Shown: positions 42,118 to 50,967 of the stretch, in pieces | How the letters are laid out: every line of letters begins with the position of its first letter | Numbering within the stretch: the stretch's first letter is position 1 | Assembly: GCF_001613245.1 (NCBI RefSeq) | Contig: NZ_BDBZ01000002.1 | Coordinates: 744,001-808,000, forward strand | Source: Nocardia speluncae NBRC 108251 | Lineage (GTDB): Bacteria > Actinomycetota > Actinomycetes > Mycobacteriales > Mycobacteriaceae | Reading direction: 5' to 3' | DNA: 64,000 nucleotides | Notes under the pieces: model-generated | Database searches by the model: none | Seen by the model: only the letters and a program-made list of their open reading frames with translations | Told to the model about the DNA's origin: nothing | Program-made: the position numbers and the translations under genes

Positions 42118-43368
42118 GTGCAAGCGGAGCCAGTGCGTGCCGATGTATCCGGGAAGGCGGGCAACGACGTGGCGGACTTTCCCGATGATCTGCGGGATCA
42201 CCTTTCCTTCGAACTGGAGGAGTGCGCACATGCCCTCGGAGAGCTGGTCGACGATTACGGGGTCGATCGGGAACGCGCCGCCGCCATCCTGCGGTACCGG
42301 CTCGGGATCGCCGGGGAACGGCCCGAAACACTGACGCGGATCGGGGCCCGGTTCGATTTCTCCCGGGATCGGGCCCGCCAGTTGCACACCAAGGCAGCAG
42401 GCGAACTACTGCGGCATACCGCGCGCTCGGGACGGCTGCCCGTTCCGGAGTACGCCCGGCGCTACCCCGTAGGGACCCGGGATTCGGTGCTGACACGGGC
42501 GCTGCTGGCCGAAACCTACGCCACCGATGGTGATATCGCCGTGAACGATCTCGCGTACCTCAAATTGCGGCTGGCGGGCCACGACGCGACCGACGCGAAA
42601 CGGGTGGCGGGGTATGTCACCCAGCGCATCGTGGGCTGGCGTAAGAAAACCAACCATCTGCTGTCACGACTGCGCGAGACCGGTCCGCCCGCCGGGCCGC
42701 CCGCGCCGTGGCCGCACCGGATCGATTGGCCCGCCCGGTCGGGGTCGCCGGCCGCCCTGCCGACCTCCGCGGCGCGCGCCTTCGATCTCGACGACGACGG
42801 GCGCGGACGGTTCTACCTGCACAAACCAGGTCGCGATATCGGCTTCGACTCCGGACTGGAAGCGCGCCTGATGCGGCTACTCGACACCGACGACCGAATC
42901 CGCACATTCCAGGAATATCCCGAAGCCGTCGGATACCGGGTCGACGGCGAAGAGCACGTGCATTTCCCGACCCTGGTGACCGAACTCGCCGACGGCCGCA
43001 GGGTGCTCATCGACGTGCAGCCCTTGGGACATATCGGCTTCCACGTGAACCGGATGAAGGCACGCACCGCCCGGGAATGGGCGCACGAGAACGGCTGGGG
43101 CTGGCTGCTGTGGACCGGCAGCACGGTGGGGGAACCGGAACTCGCCACACATCCGGTATCCGCAGCGGTCCGCGACCGATTGACCGAGCTACTCGCCGAC
43201 GGGCCGGTGCGCCGGGACGCACTGCGGCAACTGCGGGCCGACGGGCTCGAACCACTCGACCTCGTGGCGCTCACCGTCCGTCACGAATGGCGGTGGGAGC
43301 GCGCACCGTTTCAGCTGTCGGCCGCGAATCAGCCGCACCCGGAAGCTCCCGCACCGGTCAAGGTTTGA
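42118..43368 (+). CDS. Sigma-70 region 4-like HTH fused to a TnsA-like nuclease-fold domain
   Basis: A 416-residue protein. Residues about 50-98 (RERAAAILRYRLGIAGERPETLTRIGARFDFSRDRARQLHTKAAGELL) look like sigma-70 region 4. After a variable helical stretch and a proline-rich linker (185-225), residues 238-335 resemble the TnsA/restriction-endonuclease fold: DIGFDSGLEARLMRLLD, FQEYPEAVGY, HVHFPTLVTELADGRRVLIDVQ, GWGWLLWTG. Glu248 is kept, but the PD motif reads FPT and the ExK motif reads IDVQ, so cleavage activity is doubtful. Start is GTG at 42118 after GAAGGGG. It overlaps the convergent CoiA-like gene by 11 bases. Function unknown. Confidence 0.68.
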   Translation: MQAEPVRADVSGKAGNDVADFPDDLRDHLSFELEECAHALGELVDDYGVDRERAAAILRYRLGIAGERPETLTRIGARFDFSRDRARQLHTKAAGELLRHTARSGRLPVPEYARRYPVGTRDSVLTRALLAETYATDGDIAVNDLAYLKLRLAGHDATDAKRVAGYVTQRIVGWRKKTNHLLSRLRETGPPAGPPAPWPHRIDWPARSGSPAALPTSAARAFDLDDDGRGRFYLHKPGRDIGFDSGLEARLMRLLDTDDRIRTFQEYPEAVGYRVDGEEHVHFPTLVTELADGRRVLIDVQPLGHIGFHVNRMKARTAREWAHENGWGWLLWTGSTVGEPELATHPVSAAVRDRLTELLADGPVRRDALRQLRADGLEPLDLVALTVRHEWRWERAPFQLSAANQPHPEAPAPVKV

Positions 43369-44332
43369 TGAATATGGTCGCCGCGATGAAGGTGGCCAGC
43401 AGCAGCATCACGAAAACCGTCACCACCTGCCAGTTGTCGATGGTTTTGTGTAGCCGGCGGATGGTGTCCTCCAGCGCGCGGTGCACCCGCTCCTGATCGG
43501 CGATCCGCCGCCCCACCGCAGCCACCGACTCGGCCTGCTCACGGGCCTTCGCCGCGGTGCGCTCGACCCTGGCCTGCGCGCGATCGACCTGCTGTTTCTT
43601 CTCCCGCACCACCTGCCGGGAAACGGCCAGCGCGGTGCGCTGGTGGATCAGCTCCTGCCGCTGCTGTTCGAGCAGCAGCGACTGTGTGCGAGTGTGCTTT
43701 TCCCAGTCGGTCACTGCCGCCCATCCCTTCCTCAAATGATCGCGGTAACCCCACGCGACCTCACCCGCCACCCACTCACGCAGGAACTCACGCAGTTCGT
43801 ACGGGCGCTCCCCCGGCACCACCGAACCCTCGGATCCCAGCTCGAGCATCCCGCTCGCCGCGCGATACTCACACGACTCCGGCGCTAGATCGGCGATACC
43901 GAGCGCAGGCAGCTGCGCCACCCAGAAACCCGGTGCGCACAGCCACAGCACCCCGGCGTACCCGAGGGCTTTCAACTGGTCCGTGTGCTGCTGTGCGAGC
44001 TCCTGAGTCAGTGGCCCGGAACGCACCTCGATCGCGAACAGCTCGGTGCCGCGCCGCCACCACACATCGACGGTCAGCGGTCCGCACGGCCGGTCGACCA
44101 CCGCCTCATCCGCTCCGAAAGCGAGCAGCCGGGCGGCCAGCCAATACTTCAGGCGCTGGGTATTCCACTGGGCTTCGACGCAACGTCCGCAGCGGCAGCC
44201 GTAACCGGGTGCGGTGTTGTCCTCGGCCGCCTCTCCCTGCCCCGGGCCGTCCGGAATCCCCAGGTCGGACAGCATTGTCCGGCGCCCACACCGTATATCC
44301 GTTCGCCGCTTCGTCTGCATGCGACCACCCAT
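43358..44332 (-). CDS. CoiA-like nuclease-domain protein with coiled coil and C-terminal membrane anchor
   Basis: A 324-residue protein. Residues 46-51 hold a CRCGRC cysteine cluster. Residues 55-135 (QWNTQRLKYWLAARLLAFGADEAVVDRPCGPLTVDVWWRRGTELFAIEVRSGPLT) resemble the competence CoiA/PD-(D/E)xK nuclease-like domain, with Glu76, Asp89 and Glu102-Val-Arg104 as candidate catalytic positions (Arg where Lys is usual). Residues about 210-300 form a long coiled coil. Residues 303-322 (VVTVFVMLLLATFIAATIFI) are a single membrane helix ending in a short basic tail. The nuclease-like part would face the cytoplasm. The start could be the ATG at 44320. Confidence 0.65.
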   Translation of the reverse strand: MGGRMQTKRRTDIRCGRRTMLSDLGIPDGPGQGEAAEDNTAPGYGCRCGRCVEAQWNTQRLKYWLAARLLAFGADEAVVDRPCGPLTVDVWWRRGTELFAIEVRSGPLTQELAQQHTDQLKALGYAGVLWLCAPGFWVAQLPALGIADLAPESCEYRAASGMLELGSEGSVVPGERPYELREFLREWVAGEVAWGYRDHLRKGWAAVTDWEKHTRTQSLLLEQQRQELIHQRTALAVSRQVVREKKQQVDRAQARVERTAAKAREQAESVAAVGRRIADQERVHRALEDTIRRLHKTIDNWQVVTVFVMLLLATFIAATIFIKP

Positions 44333-44425
44333 CTAACCCGTCCCACCGCACCGGCCCGACCACCACACCGGCACTTCCCAGAGTGCGCCACAACTGCCGG
44401 TCAGCGCCAGGTTTCTGCCCAGCAG

Positions 44426-45379
44426 TTACCCAAGTGGGACCCGCCGAACCTTGTCGGCACGCGCTGTCCCGGTCACCGGATCACCGGACCTCAGAACGGT
44501 GCGGATCAACGTGCGCAGCCAGGCGTGCGCCGGATCCGGTGTATTGCGCGGATGCCAAGCCAGCGAGATCGTCATTTCCGGCAGCGGCAGCGGGATCTCG
44601 AAGGCACACAGCCCCAATGCGGGCAGTGTCGTGTTCGCGACAAGGGCCGGCGCCGGGCAGACCACCGCACCGGACCGCACGGCCAGCAGCGCGGTGGTGA
44701 GATCCGGCACGGTCGCCACCACTCTGCGGGTGCGGCCGTGCAAGGCAAGGCGATCGTCGATCACGCCACGGGCGATTCCGCGCGGCGAGATACTGATATG
44801 GGCGGCCGCGGCATAGGCGGCGACAGTGACCCGGTCCGCGACCAATGGATGGCCCGGAGTGGCGACACCGATCAGCCGGTCGCCGCGGACACGTTCCACC
44901 CGGGTCTGCGGGTCGGCCGGGTCGATCACGCCGACTTCGACATCGAAACGGCCGTCCCGCAGCGCACTCGCAGCCCCGGCCGCATCGGCCGGAACGAAAC
45001 GGAGCGTGACGCCCGGTGCCTGCGCTCTGACCGCTGTCAGCAGCTGTCCGGCAAGTTCGGGTAGCACCGCATCGTCCACATGCAGCGCGAACCCGCGGAC
45101 CAGGGCCGTGGGATCGACGGTATCCGGTTTCGCCAGCAGCGCCCGGCCCTGTTCGACCAGCGCGCTCACCTCGAACCTCAGCTCGAGGGCGCGAGATGTC
45201 GGCACGAGTTCGCGGCCGGCCCGCACCAGCAACGGGTCGCCGTAGACCCTTCGCAACCGGGCCAGCGTGCGGCTCATGGCGGGCGGTGAGGTGTTGAGCC
45301 GTTCGGCGGCGCGGGTGACGCTGTTCGTTTCGAGCAGCGCGTGTAACGCCACCAGCAGGTTCAGGTCGAGATCGGCCAC
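44426..45379 (-). CDS. LysR family transcriptional regulator
   Basis: A 317-residue LysR-type regulator. The N-terminal HTH is textbook (LDLNLLVALHALLETNSVTRAAERLNTSPPAMSRTLARLRRVYGDPLLVRAG). The substrate-binding half starts around residue 90. The gene's stop is 93 bases from the CoiA-like start on the same strand, and its own start is nine bases from the monooxygenase stop upstream, so it may be transcribed with the flavin monooxygenase. Targets and effector are unknown. No divergent gene is present, which is unusual for LysR proteins. Confidence 0.9.
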   Translation of the reverse strand: MADLDLNLLVALHALLETNSVTRAAERLNTSPPAMSRTLARLRRVYGDPLLVRAGRELVPTSRALELRFEVSALVEQGRALLAKPDTVDPTALVRGFALHVDDAVLPELAGQLLTAVRAQAPGVTLRFVPADAAGAASALRDGRFDVEVGVIDPADPQTRVERVRGDRLIGVATPGHPLVADRVTVAAYAAAAHISISPRGIARGVIDDRLALHGRTRRVVATVPDLTTALLAVRSGAVVCPAPALVANTTLPALGLCAFEIPLPLPEMTISLAWHPRNTPDPAHAWLRTLIRTVLRSGDPVTGTARADKVRRVPLG

Positions 45380-45387
45380 GCCGCGGG

Positions 45388-48225
45388 TCAGCTTCGCGGG
45401 CCGGTACCCGGGGACGGCGCGGCGGTATCCGCTGCGTCCCCGGATTTCGGCTCCACGGATTGTGTGCCGGGCCCAACTGATCCGGCCGGCGCAGCCGATT
45501 CGGTGGCGGCCGTCGGTCCGGCGGCCACAGTCGGCTCGTCGGCAACTGGAGCGGCGGGTGCCGACTCGGCCGGGGCCGTATCCCCCTCCGCCTCGCCGGC
45601 GTCCGGCTCCATTGCCTGCGTGCCGGACGTGATCGTTCTCTCGGCGGCAGCGTCCGCTGCGGCCGAGGTGGTCACTCGGTCCGCCGGGCCGGGATCCACG
45701 GCAGTCTCCGGTGCGGCCAGTGCTCCCCCCTCAGACAGCTGTGTTTCCGCCTCGGCTGGTCCGGTTGTCGCCGCCCCGTCCTGTCCGGTCGGACGCGAAG
45801 TGTTGTTCGCACGCCCATCCCTTGCTGGTCCGGCTACCACCGGTCCGCGGGTTTCCTGGCTCGTTCCGGCCGGTGGCCGGGTGTCGCCCGGCAATGTCGG
45901 TTCGGCGGTTTCCGAGGCGAGCCCTGTGGACTGCCCTGTCGGGCCGGGTACCGGGCTCCGGTACGCGGTGTCCTGTTCCGGAGGGGATTGTTCAGCGCCG
46001 GAAGTGGTCTCCTGTGGCTCGGGCATACGCCCCGCGGAGTCGGCAGGCCGGGACGACGAATCGCCGGTGGCCTCCGCAGGTTGTGGCGTCGGCGAAATAC
46101 CTCCGGCGGACGCGTTGCCGACAGCATCGAGAGCCTGCGCCGGGCGCGATTCCGCCGCGGCGAGAGACTGCGCGGTACGCATATCGATCCGCACCGTCGG
46201 ACTGTTGGAGCGGGCGGCGATTCCAGCGGCGCGCTGTTCGGCGGCTGTCCGGCGGTCGGTTTCCGCAGCGACAGGCTGAGCGGGCGCGGACGGCACCACA
46301 CGCGAGGACCGAGGCGCTACGGCCGGCGGATGAGCAGCCACTCCGGCAGGCCGGGGTGCTATCGCGGGCACGGGTGTCGCCGGGACGAACTGAGAGGGTG
46401 TGGGTATCGGTTCCCGGGATGCCCCGGGCGCGGTGGCCGGGTGGACCCCGGGAACCGGCCGGGTGCGGGCGGTGGGGTCGACGGCGGGCAAGGTGGTCGT
46501 CCGGACCGCGCTCGCGGCAACCGCCTCCGGGATCCGGACAGTCGGCGATTCGGCGGAAGCCGCAGGGGCCTGGGGTCGCGGGGGTTGCACTCCGGCCGGC
46601 GGTTGAGCGGCCGCGTCGGGCCGGGGCGCCCCGGTGGGTGCGCCAGGAGCTTCGGCAGCACCGTGCGGAGCAGCCTGCGCAGCGCCCATGAGCGGGGCGG
46701 TGGCCGGATGAGCCGCGACCGGTTCCGCGACGGCGGGGGCGATCGCCTCCATACCGTGGCCGCGTTTGCGGCGCGACACCACCCGATAGTCACCCGGCCG
46801 CACCGGCCGCAACCACTGCGCGGTGCGCGCGGCGAACGGCAACCGGACCCCGATATCACCCAGCAGTTCGTCGATATCGCGGATTGCGTCCGGGGTGATC
46901 GTGCCGTGCGCATGCCTGCCACCGGTGTGCTGGTCCAGCCAGCGTAACCGGGTATCGATACGTTCGCTCATGGTCTCGACCGGTGGTAGTGCCAGATTCC
47001 CGCTGAGCAGGGCCGCAGTCCAGTGCGCGCCCATTTCCGCGCTCGCCGCGCTGAGCAGCGAGGTGTTGTAACCGGCGAAGGTCAGATGTGGGACATCCAG
47101 TGGCAGGATCTGCCGGTACAACCGGAAATTGCCGTCGTCGTCGGTGAGCTGCCGCTGCACATAGGGCGTCAGGAAAGGGACCCGCTGCTGAAATCCGGTG
47201 GCGCAGACGACGATATCGGCCCGGACCCGCTGCCCGCCGGACAGTTCGGCGAACGGCCCGGCCGGCCCCCCGCCGAGCGCGGTCACCTCGGTCTGCCCGC
47301 GCACAGTGAGGCGGCCTTGGGTCACCTGTTCGGCGAAACCCTCCGTGGCGAAGCCGAACGCGGCGTCATAGGCCTGTTCGAACCGCCTGTCCGGGACGAG
47401 CCCGAGCTCGGCGGCGCCGGAGCGCTGCGCTACCAGCGCTTCGATCAAATCGAGATTGCTCTCCCGGAAGGATCGCGCCGGTCCGTGCAGCAGGCGTTCG
47501 ATCCGGCCGGGTTCGGGGTGGCCGAAATGCGCGGCACCGGTGCGGGTGAGCAGGATCCGTTCGGCATCGATACCGGTGGCGAGACGCCGCGGCATTTTCC
47601 ACAGCAGCCGGCGCGCCACCATCGTCGTATCCGCGGCGACCTTGCTGATCTCGGTCGCGAGATCGGCGGCGGCGGCGCCGTAGCCGACCACCACCACGGC
47701 CCTGTCGCGTACCGCCTCCACATCGAGGAACTGAGTGGAGTGCCCGAGCTGCCCCCCGGCGCGGGCGAAGGCGGTCGCGCCCGCGAAGTCCGGGACCTCG
47801 GGTTCGCAGAACACACCGTTCGCGATGATCAGGTGATCGCAGGAAGTGCGGTGCACTCCGTCGGCGTCGCGTATCTCGAGCAGCCAGCCGCCGTCGACCG
47901 GATCCGCGGCCACGACCTCGGTACGCAGGCGTAACCGGTCGGTCAGGCCGAAGGCACGCACATAGCTCGACAGGTACTCCTGCATCCGTGCGCCGTCGAG
48001 CACCCGTGGGTAGTCGGCGGGCATCGGATGGTCGGAGAAGTGGTAGGTGTACTTGGTGCTCTGCGCCCGTAAGCCCGGGTAACGGCGAGTCTCGCTCCAC
48101 ACGCCACCGATATCGGGGGAACGGTCGAACACTTCGACCGCAAACCCATCCTCGGTCAGGACCTTTGCGCAGACCAGACCCGCGATACCCGCACCGACGA
48201 TTGCGATGCGGTTCCCGCTCCTCAT
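45388..48225 (-). CDS. Flavin-containing monooxygenase with a ~455-residue disordered tail
   Basis: A 945-residue protein. Residues 1-485 are a flavin monooxygenase that oxidises a soft nucleophile or ketone with NADPH and O2: FAD motif GAGIAGL near the start, IGGVWSETRRYPGLR, the FMO-like GQLGHSTQF, the NADP loop GYGAAAADLATEI and CATGFQQ. From about residue 490 the chain is low-complexity, rich in Pro, Ala, Thr, Glu and Ser, with two copies of SPTVRI. No membrane anchor is seen. Start is the ATG at 48225; upstream in-frame codons have no FMO similarity. Codon use in the tail is as GC-rich as in the domain, so it is real coding sequence. Confidence 0.85.
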   Translation of the reverse strand: MRSGNRIAIVGAGIAGLVCAKVLTEDGFAVEVFDRSPDIGGVWSETRRYPGLRAQSTKYTYHFSDHPMPADYPRVLDGARMQEYLSSYVRAFGLTDRLRLRTEVVAADPVDGGWLLEIRDADGVHRTSCDHLIIANGVFCEPEVPDFAGATAFARAGGQLGHSTQFLDVEAVRDRAVVVVGYGAAAADLATEISKVAADTTMVARRLLWKMPRRLATGIDAERILLTRTGAAHFGHPEPGRIERLLHGPARSFRESNLDLIEALVAQRSGAAELGLVPDRRFEQAYDAAFGFATEGFAEQVTQGRLTVRGQTEVTALGGGPAGPFAELSGGQRVRADIVVCATGFQQRVPFLTPYVQRQLTDDDGNFRLYRQILPLDVPHLTFAGYNTSLLSAASAEMGAHWTAALLSGNLALPPVETMSERIDTRLRWLDQHTGGRHAHGTITPDAIRDIDELLGDIGVRLPFAARTAQWLRPVRPGDYRVVSRRKRGHGMEAIAPAVAEPVAAHPATAPLMGAAQAAPHGAAEAPGAPTGAPRPDAAAQPPAGVQPPRPQAPAASAESPTVRIPEAVAASAVRTTTLPAVDPTARTRPVPGVHPATAPGASREPIPTPSQFVPATPVPAIAPRPAGVAAHPPAVAPRSSRVVPSAPAQPVAAETDRRTAAEQRAAGIAARSNSPTVRIDMRTAQSLAAAESRPAQALDAVGNASAGGISPTPQPAEATGDSSSRPADSAGRMPEPQETTSGAEQSPPEQDTAYRSPVPGPTGQSTGLASETAEPTLPGDTRPPAGTSQETRGPVVAGPARDGRANNTSRPTGQDGAATTGPAEAETQLSEGGALAAPETAVDPGPADRVTTSAAADAAAERTITSGTQAMEPDAGEAEGDTAPAESAPAAPVADEPTVAAGPTAATESAAPAGSVGPGTQSVEPKSGDAADTAAPSPGTGPRS

Positions 48226-48401
48226 GGGCGAGAGATTACGTCGGATGCGTCCGGCAGCAAAGCCGGAGATCGCATTTCGGCCATCGCCGCAGGTCGCGAG
48301 GAGGCGGCGCGACCGATGCCGGAGGCAGTCAGCGGGGCCGGTAGCCGCCGGGCGACCTGCACACATGCCGTTCACCGGGGTTGCTGTGGTCTCATTGAGC
48401 T

Positions 48402-48935
48402 ATGACCACTGTCACCGTGGACCGGGCCGGACTGTGGGACGCCGAAGCACTCAGCGATGTCGCTGCTGCGACCTTCCCGCTCGCCTGCCCGCCGGGCACC
48501 GATCCCGACGATATCGGCGTGTTCGTCGCGGGTGTGCTATCCGGGGAACGGTTCGGCGAATACCTGTCCGACCCGGCCCGGACAGTGCTCAAAGCAGTCG
48601 CCGACGACGAGATCGTGGGGTACGCCATCCTGAACGGGGGCACGCCGGACGATCCCGTGGTGGCGGCGGCGATAGCTCTCGACCCGGTGCTGGAGATCAG
48701 CAAGATGTATGTCCTGCCGGGCCACCACGGCGCGGGGGTGTCCGCCGCGCTCATGCGGGCGGCGCTGGGACGTGCCCGCGGTGCGGACTACGCCGGTGTC
48801 TGGTTGGGCGTGAACCAGCAGAACCTGCGCGCGCAACGTTTCTACGCCAAGTACGGGTTCGAGCAGGTGGGTACCAGAACGTTCACTGTCGGCCGTCAGG
48901 TGCATCACGATTACGTGCTGCGCCTGGTGTTCTGA
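48402..48935 (+). CDS. GNAT family N-acetyltransferase
   Basis: A 177-residue GNAT acetyltransferase. The acetyl-CoA loop appears as ISKMYVLPGHHGAGVSAALMRAALGRARG (Q/RxxGxG/A variant), with the beta-4 strand before it and NLRAQRFYAKYGFEQVGTRTF as the C-terminal NxxA..FYxKxGF motif. It corresponds in position to M. tuberculosis Rv2669. The acceptor is unknown. It is divergent from the flavin monooxygenase and convergent with the tyrosine phosphatase. Confidence 0.88.
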   Translation: MTTVTVDRAGLWDAEALSDVAAATFPLACPPGTDPDDIGVFVAGVLSGERFGEYLSDPARTVLKAVADDEIVGYAILNGGTPDDPVVAAAIALDPVLEISKMYVLPGHHGAGVSAALMRAALGRARGADYAGVWLGVNQQNLRAQRFYAKYGFEQVGTRTFTVGRQVHHDYVLRLVF

Positions 48936-48946
48936 CCGCGGCGGTC

Positions 48947-49762
48947 TCAGGCGAGCATGCGCGCCTTCAGAGCGTCGAGCTCGGCGGCGCGCAAACCCAG
49001 GCCCTCGCTGACGTAGCGGTCGAAACTGCCGTAGCTGCGCTGAACCTGGTCGAAGGCCGAATCGAGCCATTCCTGCTCGACTCCGGCCAGCCCGTCACCG
49101 GGCGCGGCATGGCGGTAATGATTCGACAGCAGGAAATCCGCGGTGACGGTATCGCGGTCCACGCCGAGAACGGTGAGCAGTACTGCCGCAACCCAGCCGG
49201 TCCGGTCCTTGCCCGCGGTGCAGTGGAACAGAACGGCCCCACCCCGGGGATCACTGCCGGTCTCGACAATATCCCGGAGCACCGCTGCCACTGCCTGGTT
49301 CGCGCCCGGCGCGGTGATGAAAGCCCGGTACAGATCGGTCCCGCCGACCAGGGTCGACATGAGTTCCGGCAGCGGGGCGGCGCCGATCACGTCGTACCAG
49401 TTGACCTGGGCACCCGCCGGAATCCGGTCGGGGCCGAGGGCGCGCTCGTACACCGTGCGCAGATCGTCGACCTCCCGGACGCCCAGCCTGGTCAGTTCGG
49501 CCAGATCCGCCGGAGTGAGATCAGTCAGCTGATCGGAGCGGAAGGCGATTCCGGTGCGGACGGTCCGGCCCGCGGCGGTGCGGTATCCGCCCACGTCGCG
49601 GGCGTTCGGAGCGCCGGTCAGATGCAGCGACCGATCCGCGTCGAGCGATTCGGCGGCGGCCGGTGGATCGGCGAGGCCCACCGCCGTCGCGGGGCCGAAC
49701 GCGACCAGCAGGCCCGCGAGTACCGCGGCCGGTACACGCGCGCAACGATGAACGACGGCCAT
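48947..49762 (-). CDS. Secreted tyrosine/lipid phosphatase (MptpB/LipA-like)
   Basis: A 271-residue exported phosphatase. The signal peptide MAVVHRCARVPAAVLAGLLVAFGPATAVGLA is clear. Then come LHLTGAPNARDVGGYRTAAGRTVRTGIAFRSDQL, typical of the family N-terminal substrate loop, and the P-loop HCTAGKDRTG (Cys-x5-Arg; with Lys and Asp like the MptpB/LipA triple-specificity group). It hydrolyses phosphotyrosine and possibly phosphoinositides. A GAGGGGAG ribosome site precedes the ATG at 49762. It is inserted between the GNAT and zapE genes relative to the M. tuberculosis order. Confidence 0.9.
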   Translation of the reverse strand: MAVVHRCARVPAAVLAGLLVAFGPATAVGLADPPAAAESLDADRSLHLTGAPNARDVGGYRTAAGRTVRTGIAFRSDQLTDLTPADLAELTRLGVREVDDLRTVYERALGPDRIPAGAQVNWYDVIGAAPLPELMSTLVGGTDLYRAFITAPGANQAVAAVLRDIVETGSDPRGGAVLFHCTAGKDRTGWVAAVLLTVLGVDRDTVTADFLLSNHYRHAAPGDGLAGVEQEWLDSAFDQVQRSYGSFDRYVSEGLGLRAAELDALKARMLA

Positions 49763-49915
49763 GGCCGGACTCCCCTCGATTCGACGGCATCCCCGAGGGG
49801 CGCCCGGTTCAGCAAACCAACCGGGGGCCATGAGGTCAACCACGAAACGGCGTGGCGCCGCGCGTCCCGGATGACGGCGGGGCACGAGCCGGGCCGGGCC
49901 GTCATCCGGTGACGG

Positions 49916-50932
49916 TCAGGCCGCGACCTCGAACCGGGACAGCGCCAGCAGCCGGGAGATCGCGCGCAGGTATTTCTTGCGGTACCCGCCGTCCAGCATC
50001 TCCTGGGAAAAGATCTCGTCGAGTTTCGCCCCGGATACGGTGACGGGCGTACCGGCGTCGTAGAGCCGGTCGGCCAGTACCACCAGGCGCAGCGCGACTG
50101 CTTGGTCGGTCACCGGATGCACGCCGGAGATCAACACCGCGGCCACCCCGTCGATGAGTGCACCGTACTTGGACGGATGCAGGGTGCTGAGATGTTGCAG
50201 CAGGGCGTCGAAATCGTCGAGGGAAGCACCGGGCGTCGACGCTGCGCGATCCACCAGTTGTTCCGGACTACTCGGTTCTGGAGCGGGCGGCAGATCGCGA
50301 TGGCGGTAATCGGGGCCGTTCACCCGGGCCGTATCGAAGATCGAGCCCAGCTTTTTGATCTCGCGCAGGAAATCCTGGGCGGCGAAGCGACCTTCCCCGA
50401 GCTGTCCGGGCAGAGTGTTGGAGGTGGCCGCGATAGAGACGCCGACCGCGGAGAGCTCGGTGAGCAGCCGGGAAACCAGCATCGTATCGCCGGGATCGTC
50501 CAGTTCGAACTCATCGATGCACAGGACACTGTTGGCCGACAGCCGCTCCACCGCATTGGTGAAACCGAGCGCCCCCACGAGGTTGGTGAGCTCGCCGAAG
50601 GTACCGAACGATCTCGGCGCCGGTGCGCTGTGGAAGATCGAGGCCAGCAGGTGGGTTTTACCGACACCGAACCCCCCGTCCAGATACAGGCCCGCACCCT
50701 GGGCCGGCTTCTTCTTGCCGAACAGCGTTTTCTTGTGCGTGGCCTTGTGGATGGCGGCGACCTTGCCGGCGAATGCGCGTCCCGCGGCCACCGCCGCGGC
50801 CTGGCTCGGCTCGTTCGGGTCGGGAATGTAGGTGTCGAAACCGACCTCGTCGAACATGGGCGGGGGCACCATCTGAGCGACCAACTGGTCGGCGGGGACC
50901 TCCGGGCGGCGGTCGACGAGGCGTTCTTGCAT
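49916..50932 (-). CDS. zapE: ZapE-like AFG1-family ATPase
   Basis: A 338-residue AAA-like ATPase of the AFG1/ZapE family. Walker A GGFGVGKTH is at residues 86-94, Walker B VLCIDEFELDD at 136-146, and SNTLP and GRFAAQDFLREI mark sensor regions. In Escherichia coli ZapE associates with the divisome; the mitochondrial relative handles membrane proteins. It matches Rv2670c in position. It is divergent from the RibD-like gene with only 35 bases between likely starts. Confidence 0.9.
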   Translation of the reverse strand: MQERLVDRRPEVPADQLVAQMVPPPMFDEVGFDTYIPDPNEPSQAAAVAAGRAFAGKVAAIHKATHKKTLFGKKKPAQGAGLYLDGGFGVGKTHLLASIFHSAPAPRSFGTFGELTNLVGALGFTNAVERLSANSVLCIDEFELDDPGDTMLVSRLLTELSAVGVSIAATSNTLPGQLGEGRFAAQDFLREIKKLGSIFDTARVNGPDYRHRDLPPAPEPSSPEQLVDRAASTPGASLDDFDALLQHLSTLHPSKYGALIDGVAAVLISGVHPVTDQAVALRLVVLADRLYDAGTPVTVSGAKLDEIFSQEMLDGGYRKKYLRAISRLLALSRFEVAA

Positions 50933-50967
50933 GAATGCAGCCTAATGACGTGATAAGAGCTGTTGTT

